Shown piece after piece: positions 58,809 to 64,000 of a stretch of 64,000 bases of DNA; positions within the stretch are counted from its first letter, which is position 1; each line of letters begins with the position of its first letter. Position numbers and translations under genes: made by a program. The notes beneath the pieces are model-generated. The model saw only the letters and a list, made by a program, of their open reading frames with translations. It searched no databases and had not been told where the DNA came from. Source of the stretch: Thermoproteota archaeon (lineage in GTDB: Archaea; Korarchaeota; Korarchaeia; Korarchaeales; Korarchaeaceae); the NCBI GenBank assembly GCA_027492205.1, contig JAOZFN010000008.1:1-64000 (forward strand). Reading direction: 5' to 3'.

Positions 58809-59363
58809 TCAGGCCTTCGTGTATATCTCTATTCCCAACCTCTCAGACGCCTTGACGGCCGACTCCTCGGCGTACGGCGTCACCAGGATGAGCCTGGAGG
58901 GCCTCCTGCCGGTGGCCCGCTGGTAGAGTTCTGCCTTCCTCCTGAATTCGTAAACGTCCGACGGCCTCGCGTGGGCCGTGATTTCGATGAGGAGGACCCT
59001 CCCGTCCTTGACCGCCACGTCCACCTCCACGGGACTCGGGTAGCCGTACACGACGCCCTCCTCGTCGAAGAACTCCCACCTCTCCACCTCCAACCCGAGT
59101 TCCCTGCCGAGAATCCCCCGCAGCCCCTGCCTGAAGGCCTCCTCAGTGAGGAGGCCCCAGCGAGCTCCAAGGGCGGATATGTGTCTCTCGACCAGCTCGA
59201 AGCCCTTCACCATGTCCTCCCTGAGCCTGGCCATCTCCGCCAGGTGCCCGTCGAGCCTCCGCAGGATCTCGCTAACTCCAATCAGCCCGGCCACCGCGTA
59301 TCTGAACTCCTCGTCTCTCTTCAGCAGATCCAGGATCTTCCTCTTGAGTTCGACCTCCTCCAT
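58809..59363 (-). CDS. PD-(D/E)XK nuclease-like protein (DUF3782 type)
   Basis: A 184-residue protein with an N-terminal coiled-coil region (DLLKRDEEFRYAV, then LDGHLAEMARLREDMVKGF) and a nuclease-like C-terminal domain: WGLLTEEAFRQGLRGIL, EVDVAVKDGRVLLIEITAHA. This is the layout of an archaeal DUF3782 family found in thermophiles. The third motif reads EIT where ExK is expected, so catalysis may be lost or shifted. ATG 59363; AAAATTTTTT near 59405-59413 is the promoter. Confidence 0.65.
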   Translation of the reverse strand: MEEVELKRKILDLLKRDEEFRYAVAGLIGVSEILRRLDGHLAEMARLREDMVKGFELVERHISALGARWGLLTEEAFRQGLRGILGRELGLEVERWEFFDEEGVVYGYPSPVEVDVAVKDGRVLLIEITAHARPSDVYEFRRKAELYQRATGRRPSRLILVTPYAEESAVKASERLGIEIYTKA

Positions 59364-60265
59364 GGGGCTAACGCTCCCACGCTCGTTGATGAAGACCCAG
59401 GGCGGCAAAAAATTTTGGCATCTGGCTCCGGTTTGCCTGGGCCAGGCGGTCCCTCTGCAGGTAGCCCGGGTTCCCTAGCATGCCCCACTTCTGGCCCTAA
59501 CTGGGGATCTCAAGCCTACATTCCTCGCCGCGCACGCGCATTCGCCACAAGAGACCGCCGCTTCCAACCGGATCAAGAAGGCTCCACGAGATTCATTGAA
59601 TCGCCTCCCGAGGAGTTTACGCAAACGAGAGCACCCTGACCACAGCCAAAGCCCAAGAGGAAGTGTGAGCAGCCCTATAATCGCTCAAGAGCCTCCCTGC
59701 GAAACCTTCCCACTGAGAACGCGGACAGTGGTGTTGGGGCCACCGCTCCAACGGCCAGGGCTCCCCAGATCCCCGCATAAAACACCCTCGTTCCCATGGT
59801 CCCGTATGGGAGGAGGATTTTGCGCCAGGAGAAACTCCCCGCCCCTCCGTAGCCAGAGAGGATCAGGAGACCATGCCCGTCACGAGCAGACCTATGTACA
59901 GCTTGATCACCCTCATTGTAAGTTTGAGGGAGATTACCACGGCTGAAGCAGACCCGCGAATGCTGCAGGCGGCCAAGACGAGGGCTACCCCTCAGATCCC
60001 TTGACCTCGGGTTGAGATCCACGTTTCCGAGTTCGTGGTGAAGGAAGCCGGCGGCCACTTCGGCCAGGAACTCTGAGGAGAGTATCCCCGAGGCGGGCAC
60101 CCACGGATCCAGGCCCATGACCAAGAGGGAGGGAGAGCGTGCGTGGTGCCGTAGCCCATCCCCAGCGTCGATCCATGTACTCACAGATGAATGCTAGCGC
60201 GGCCAGAGTCAAGATAAGGCACGTGGGTGTCGCCACCGCCACTCGGGAGGGGTCGCATCTCCCGC
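59364..60265. other. gene-poor stretch with a possible decayed membrane-protein gene
   Basis: About 900 bp. Minus-strand frames at 60242-59985 (hydrophobic start CLILTLAALAFICEY) and 60184-59675 (LLVMGLDPWVPASG, FLAEVAAGFLHHEL, IWGALAVGAVAP) look like one membrane-protein gene broken by a frameshift. No family assigned; the remaining 300 bp before 59675 hold nothing clear. Confidence 0.4.
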
Positions 60266-60826
60266 TCAGGCGATTAGACCCATACCCCGCAGGGCCCCCA
60301 GGACGACCTCCGCCTCCTGCTCGGGAGTCATCGTCTCCGAGTCCACCACAACCTCCGGGCTCTCGGGCTCTTCATACGCGTCCTGCACCCCGGTCATGTT
60401 CCCCAGCTCTCCCCTGATGGCCCTCCTATACAGACCCTTCGGGTCCCTCCTCATGGCCGTCTCAAGCGAGCACCTCACGTAGACCTCGACGAACCTCAGC
60501 CCCTCCACCTCGACTATCTCCCTGACCTCCCTCCTGACACTCCTGTACGGCGAGACGAACGAGGCCACTACCGCCACTCCGTTTCTGGCCAGGAGCTTTG
60601 AGACGTAGGCCACCCTCCTGAGGTGTCGCTCCCTGTCCTCCCTGCTGAATCCGGCCTCCGGGCTGAGCCACCTCCTGACCTCGTCGCCGTCTAGCACCTC
60701 GACGCGCCAGCCCATCTCCCTCAGCTTCCTGGCCAGAACCCCCGCGAGCGTGGTCTTCCCTGCCGCCGGGAGACCCGTCAGCCAGACCACGAAACCCTCC
60801 CTAGGGGATCCGGGGCCCTCCGCCAC
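60266..60826 (-). CDS. cysC: adenylylsulfate kinase (APS kinase)
   Basis: A 186-residue APS kinase: P-loop GLPAAGKTT (18-26), DGDEVRRWLSPEAGFSREDR, ASFVSPYRSVRREVRE and YVRCSLETAMRRDPKGLY. It phosphorylates APS to PAPS, the sulfate donor. The sequence-specific motifs separate it from shikimate-type kinases. A gene for ATP sulfurylase lies two genes upstream in the operon (63276). GTG start at 60826, 15 bp from the preceding stop. Confidence 0.9.
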   Translation of the reverse strand: MAEGPGSPREGFVVWLTGLPAAGKTTLAGVLARKLREMGWRVEVLDGDEVRRWLSPEAGFSREDRERHLRRVAYVSKLLARNGVAVVASFVSPYRSVRREVREIVEVEGLRFVEVYVRCSLETAMRRDPKGLYRRAIRGELGNMTGVQDAYEEPESPEVVVDSETMTPEQEAEVVLGALRGMGLIA

Positions 60827-60841
60827 CTCCAGGCACCTCCC

Positions 60842-62239
60842 TCAGCTCACGTCGACGAGGGGTTCCCCCCTCATTCCTCCGGGAATTTCCATCCCCACCA
60901 GCGACAGGATCGTGGGCGCCACGTCGTAGATCGTGGCTCCGAGCTCCCTGGGCTCCACCCTGTCCTCCGGATCGCGTATCAGATAGATCCCCTCCCAGTC
61001 GTGGACCGCGTCGTCGGGGCCGGTGTCGTTCTCCGGGAGGAACCACTCTCCGTGGCCCATCGTGCCGGCCGCGCGCCAGCTCAGGTCCCCGAAGTAGACC
61101 ATGAGGTCCGGGGCGTCCCCCCTCACCTCAGGGTAGATCTCGGCCGGCCTGTGGGCCTCCACGCCGAGGCTCCCGCCCCCGGGAACCCGGACCCTCCTCA
61201 GGTCGTCCACCAGCTGGGCCAGGGTGGACTCGAAGTCCTCCGGGCTCACCCTACCCTGGGGCTCCCTCCCCCTGAGGTTCACGAAGATCCTGGAGTAGTA
61301 GCCGCCCCACCCCCAGGCCACCGTCCTCTCCCAGTTCACCTTGACCTTCGCTAGTCCCGTCTGCTCCCTGGGCCTCTCCTCCAGGGCCAGGTAGCCGTTG
61401 TCCGCCAGCCACTCGTTGATCGCGAAGGCGCCGGTCATAGCCTTTGCCCCGTGGTCCGAGACGACGAGTATTGAGGCGTCCTTGGCGGCCCGAGCGAGCC
61501 TCCCTATTCCCTCGTCCAGGAGGCGGTAGTAGCGCTCGGCCACGTCGGCGAACTCGCTGTCCGGGACGTGCCTCGGGTGATCTGGGTCGAAGAACTTCCA
61601 GAAGGCGTGGTGGAGCCTGTCCAGTCCGATCTCGACGTACCACATCAGGTCCCACCTCTTCGCCCTCGCCAGGTGCTCGGCGACCCGGAGGTGCTGCCTG
61701 GTCATCTCGAAGAGCCTCTCCACCAGGGGGCCCCTGTCCTCGACCCTGAACTCCACGTCGTGTGTGAAGGTTCCCCCCGCGACCCTCTCGACCTCCAGCC
61801 TGAGCCACGGCGGGTGGGTGTAGTTCTTGGCCGTCGAGGGTGTGTGGAAGTCGCTGATCACCCACCCCTGAACCTTGAGGGGAGGGTAGGAGGGAGGGAA
61901 GGCTATCAGCAGGGCCTTCTTCCCCTCCCCGGCGGTGCGATCCCACACCGCCGGCCTCGTCAGGTTCCTGGAGGTCACTAGGTAGTACTCCCTGTACTCG
62001 CCGGGCCTCCTGTGCCTGAAGCCGTACATCCCCAGCTCCCCCGGAGTGAGGCCCGTGGCCATCACGGCCCAGGCGGGTACGGTTATGGGCGGGTGGCAGC
62101 TCCTCAGGGGGCCGTACCTGGCCCCGTCCATCAGCTCTGAGAGGTTCGGCATTTCGGGCAGGAACCTCTCGAACGCCAGCGACGGCGGCGCCGAGTCCAG
62201 CCCTATGACCATGACCCTCTCTCCAGCCACCTCAATCAC
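60842..62239 (-). CDS. alkaline-phosphatase-superfamily phosphodiesterase-like protein (third)
   Basis: A 465-residue NPP-type enzyme. VIGLDSAPPSLAFERFLPEMPN at the start, split here from the nucleophile region PITVPAWAVMATG (T53), then GLDRLHHAFW, VVSDHGAK and a C-terminal ligand region ending VAPTILSLVGMEIPGGMRGE. Its gene overlaps the DHH gene by 8 bp and is followed by cysC, so it is in a PAPS operon. It could be a phosphodiesterase or sulfo-transfer enzyme acting on sulfated nucleotides or glycans; not determinable. Confidence 0.78.
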   Translation of the reverse strand: MIEVAGERVMVIGLDSAPPSLAFERFLPEMPNLSELMDGARYGPLRSCHPPITVPAWAVMATGLTPGELGMYGFRHRRPGEYREYYLVTSRNLTRPAVWDRTAGEGKKALLIAFPPSYPPLKVQGWVISDFHTPSTAKNYTHPPWLRLEVERVAGGTFTHDVEFRVEDRGPLVERLFEMTRQHLRVAEHLARAKRWDLMWYVEIGLDRLHHAFWKFFDPDHPRHVPDSEFADVAERYYRLLDEGIGRLARAAKDASILVVSDHGAKAMTGAFAINEWLADNGYLALEERPREQTGLAKVKVNWERTVAWGWGGYYSRIFVNLRGREPQGRVSPEDFESTLAQLVDDLRRVRVPGGGSLGVEAHRPAEIYPEVRGDAPDLMVYFGDLSWRAAGTMGHGEWFLPENDTGPDDAVHDWEGIYLIRDPEDRVEPRELGATIYDVAPTILSLVGMEIPGGMRGEPLVDVS

Positions 62240-63266
62240 TCCCCCCTCCTTCGAGGACGGCGGACCTCAGCCAGTCGAGGGCGCGGCGGGCGAACTCTCT
62301 CGCCTCCGGCTCGGGCAGGATGACGCCGACGGACTCCCGCTTCCCGCCCGCATTGTACCCGCTAGACCTCGCCATCTCGGCCAGGGACGTGAGGTCCAGG
62401 TCGAGCCCGTGGACCCTGGAGTATACCTGGGCGTACCCCCTCCTCCAGCGAGAGTTGATCGCGAGCACCGCGACCCGATCCCTGGACCAGGCGAACCTCC
62501 GCCCCACGGTGGAGATGAGGAGGTGGGGGGACTCGAACTCCACGTAGACGACGCTGCCGAAGTCTTCCACCCTGGCCTCTCTCAAGACCCTCTCGACCTC
62601 GGCCTCGGCGGACCTGTGCTTTATTATCCACTCCCCCATGCTCAGGAGCGATCTCGGATCCCCGTACCCCCTGCCGAGCGCGAAGACCGCGTCCCTGACG
62701 CCCTCCCTGTCCCCGACCCTGTAGTTCGCGTCGACGAGCTCGGCCAGCCTCTCGAGCTCCTCAACCCCCATTCCCAGCGAATCCAGCACTCTCAGCACCT
62801 CCCCGTAGACGGGGTGAGATCGGAGCGTGGGGCCCAGGTCGCCCGCGATGCCCAGGATCGATCGAAGGTCGGGCCGAGCTCCCATCAGGCGCGTGAGGTG
62901 CCAGCTCGCGGAGGGCTGACCCACGTCGACCAGCGAGATCCAGGAGGCCGGGAGGCGCCCCCTCGGCCTGACGTGGTGATCCACCAGCACCACCCTGCCG
63001 GCCCCGACCGCGGAGGCGGCCCTCTCCACGGACTCGACGGGCAGCGCCACGTCGAGCACCATCAGCGTGTCGAACGTCCCCAGGTCTCGCATCTCGTCGG
63101 CCGCCCGAGAGTCTAGCCAGTAGAACCCCAGCGGCGGCACGTAGAGCTCGGCGTGGTCTCCGAGCCAGTCGAGGATCAGGCTCGCGCTGGCGACGCCGTC
63201 GGCGTCCCAGTGGTGGAGGACGAGGGTGGCTCCGAGTTCTTCCGGATTCGGCAGCCTCGACTCCAT
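62232..63266 (-). CDS. DHH-family phosphoesterase
   Basis: A 344-residue DHH/DHHA1 protein: HWDADG (19-24), LMVLDVALP, VDHHVRP (96-101), and a C-terminal SSGYNAGGKRESVGV resembling the DHHA1 glycine motif. The family includes RecJ-like exonucleases and NrnA-type pAp phosphatases. Its place in a sat-DHH-NPP-cysC operon favours removal of pAp, the by-product of PAPS-dependent sulfation, but this is inference. GG-rich N-terminus is short. Confidence 0.75.
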   Translation of the reverse strand: MESRLPNPEELGATLVLHHWDADGVASASLILDWLGDHAELYVPPLGFYWLDSRAADEMRDLGTFDTLMVLDVALPVESVERAASAVGAGRVVLVDHHVRPRGRLPASWISLVDVGQPSASWHLTRLMGARPDLRSILGIAGDLGPTLRSHPVYGEVLRVLDSLGMGVEELERLAELVDANYRVGDREGVRDAVFALGRGYGDPRSLLSMGEWIIKHRSAEAEVERVLREARVEDFGSVVYVEFESPHLLISTVGRRFAWSRDRVAVLAINSRWRRGYAQVYSRVHGLDLDLTSLAEMARSSGYNAGGKRESVGVILPEPEAREFARRALDWLRSAVLEGGGSD

Positions 63267-63275
63267 CCCCTCCCC

Positions 63276-64000
63276 TCACCTGACGAAGGGGTCGTCGAAG
63301 CTCAGGATCGCCTCCGCCACCTCGGGCCTCATCACCTCCGGCGGCGGGACCTCCCCCCTCCCTATGAGCTCGCGTATCTTCGTCCCGCTGAACCTGATCC
63401 TATCGCTCTCGGGGTGGGGGCAGGTCCTCTCGTTGGCCAGCCCGCCGCACCTCCTGCAGTAGAAGAACTCCCTGAAGAACAGGGGTGTGATCCCGAGGTC
63501 CGGGAACTCCCTGAATATCTCCTGCGCGGCGTAGGGGGGGTAGAAGTTGCCGACGCCCGCGTGGTCCCTGCCGACGATGAAGTGGGTGCACCCGAAGTTC
63601 TTCCTCATGATGGCGTGGTGCACGGCCTCCCTCGGGCCGGCGTACCTCATCTCGTACCTTAGGATCGCGAGCACGGCGGTGTCCCTCGGGTAGTAGTGCT
63701 CTATCAGGGTCCTGTAGGCCTCGAGGATCACGTCGTCCCTGAAGTCTCCGGGCTTCTTCCTCCCGACGACGGGGTTGATGAACACGCCGTCGACGAATGC
63801 CAGGGCCGTCTTCTGCAGCTCCTCGTGTCCCCTGTGAGGGGCGTTCCTGGTCTGAAAGCCGACGACGGTCTTCCAGCCCTTCTCCTTGAAGAGGACGCGG
63901 GTCTCGACGGGCCAGAGGGTGTACCTCTCGTAGGGGTTAGGCACGGAGCCCACCAGCGTTACCCTCCCGCCCAGCAGGAGGTCTCCCATCTCGAGCGCGC
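63276..64000 (-). CDS. sat: sulfate adenylyltransferase (ATP sulfurylase), N-terminus beyond the window
   Basis: Partial: the coding frame runs off the right edge. The visible part holds the catalytic domain: GFQTRNAPHRGHEELQK, GRDHAGVGNFYPPYAAQEIF, FFYCRRCGG, and CPHPESDRIRFSGTKIRELI. It makes APS from sulfate and ATP. Read from right to left it is the first gene seen of the sat-DHH-NPP-cysC set. Two cysteine pairs (CRRC and C in TCPHP) could bind zinc, as in the archaeal-type enzyme. Confidence 0.92.
   Translation of the reverse strand, partial: ALEMGDLLLGGRVTLVGSVPNPYERYTLWPVETRVLFKEKGWKTVVGFQTRNAPHRGHEELQKTALAFVDGVFINPVVGRKKPGDFRDDVILEAYRTLIEHYYPRDTAVLAILRYEMRYAGPREAVHHAIMRKNFGCTHFIVGRDHAGVGNFYPPYAAQEIFREFPDLGITPLFFREFFYCRRCGGLANERTCPHPESDRIRFSGTKIRELIGRGEVPPPEVMRPEVAEAILSFDDPFVR

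Noticed and set aside
1-64000. tRNA, rRNA and CRISPR arrays
   Set aside because: I looked for the T-loop pattern GGTTCRANYCC with a matching stem, rRNA-like conserved blocks and regularly spaced repeats, and found none convincing. A covariance search would be decisive.

Overview
This is a strongly GC-rich archaeal chromosome segment, probably from a thermophile of the TACK/Korarchaeota side of the tree; I cannot name the lineage from sequence alone. Evidence for an archaeon: an archaeal ATP-dependent DNA ligase, an NreA-type DNA repair protein with a C-terminal PIP-like motif, archaeal LipS1/LipS2-type radical SAM proteins with a split LplA/LplB ligase, a CcdA-like protein fused to a thioredoxin-like domain, an S-layer protein, and TATA-like boxes about 26 nt upstream of start codons (many apparently leaderless) mixed with GGAGG/GGTGA ribosome sites. 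VapBC and HEPN-MNT toxin-antitoxin pairs and decayed remnants fit a thermophilic archaeon. A heme O synthase and extracytoplasmic thiol proteins suggest a respiring organism.

Layout. 1-8.5 kb: a ribbon-helix-helix protein, a CcdA fusion, a divergent lipoate synthesis/ligation locus, DNA ligase, a membrane-anchored TlpA-like thioredoxin and an amidohydrolase. 8.5-17.8 kb: two paralogous ABC exporter pairs flank a phosphosulfolactate-synthase/winged-helix fusion and a YeeE/YedE-type sulfur transporter; the second permease carries a one-base frameshift. Threonine synthase follows. 18-24 kb: an MBL hydrolase, VapBC, a PadR-ABC drug exporter operon, a CPBP protease and degraded sequence. 24-33 kb: a copper ATPase with a 46-residue YHS protein, a ThiF/MoeB-like E1, a HEPN-MNT pair (HEPN frameshifted), a DAP-dehydrogenase-like oxidoreductase, NreA, a tRNA-binding-domain protein and a second VapBC. 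33-39 kb: a solute-binding protein with a tandem-repeat signal peptide, an unknown membrane protein, a nucleoside phosphorylase, heme O synthase, a second ribbon-helix-helix protein and an MgtE/SLC41-like transporter.

39-64 kb is a cell-surface region: polysaccharide flippase, S-layer protein, GT4 glycosyltransferase, two alkaline-phosphatase-superfamily enzymes, two giant paralogous membrane proteins (1180 and 1403 residues, GT-C-like cores with large ectodomains), a GT2 glycosyltransferase, and further on a PAPS-forming set (ATP sulfurylase, APS kinase) with a DHH phosphoesterase and a third alkaline-phosphatase-family protein. Together these could build, export, attach and perhaps sulfate S-layer glycans, but the link is inferred from position. 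The most striking direct observation is a 232-bp segment that is base-identical between the two otherwise diverged giant genes, which points to recent gene conversion. Two frameshifts at five-G runs and one DNA ligase start without ATG/GTG/TTG may be real or assembly errors.
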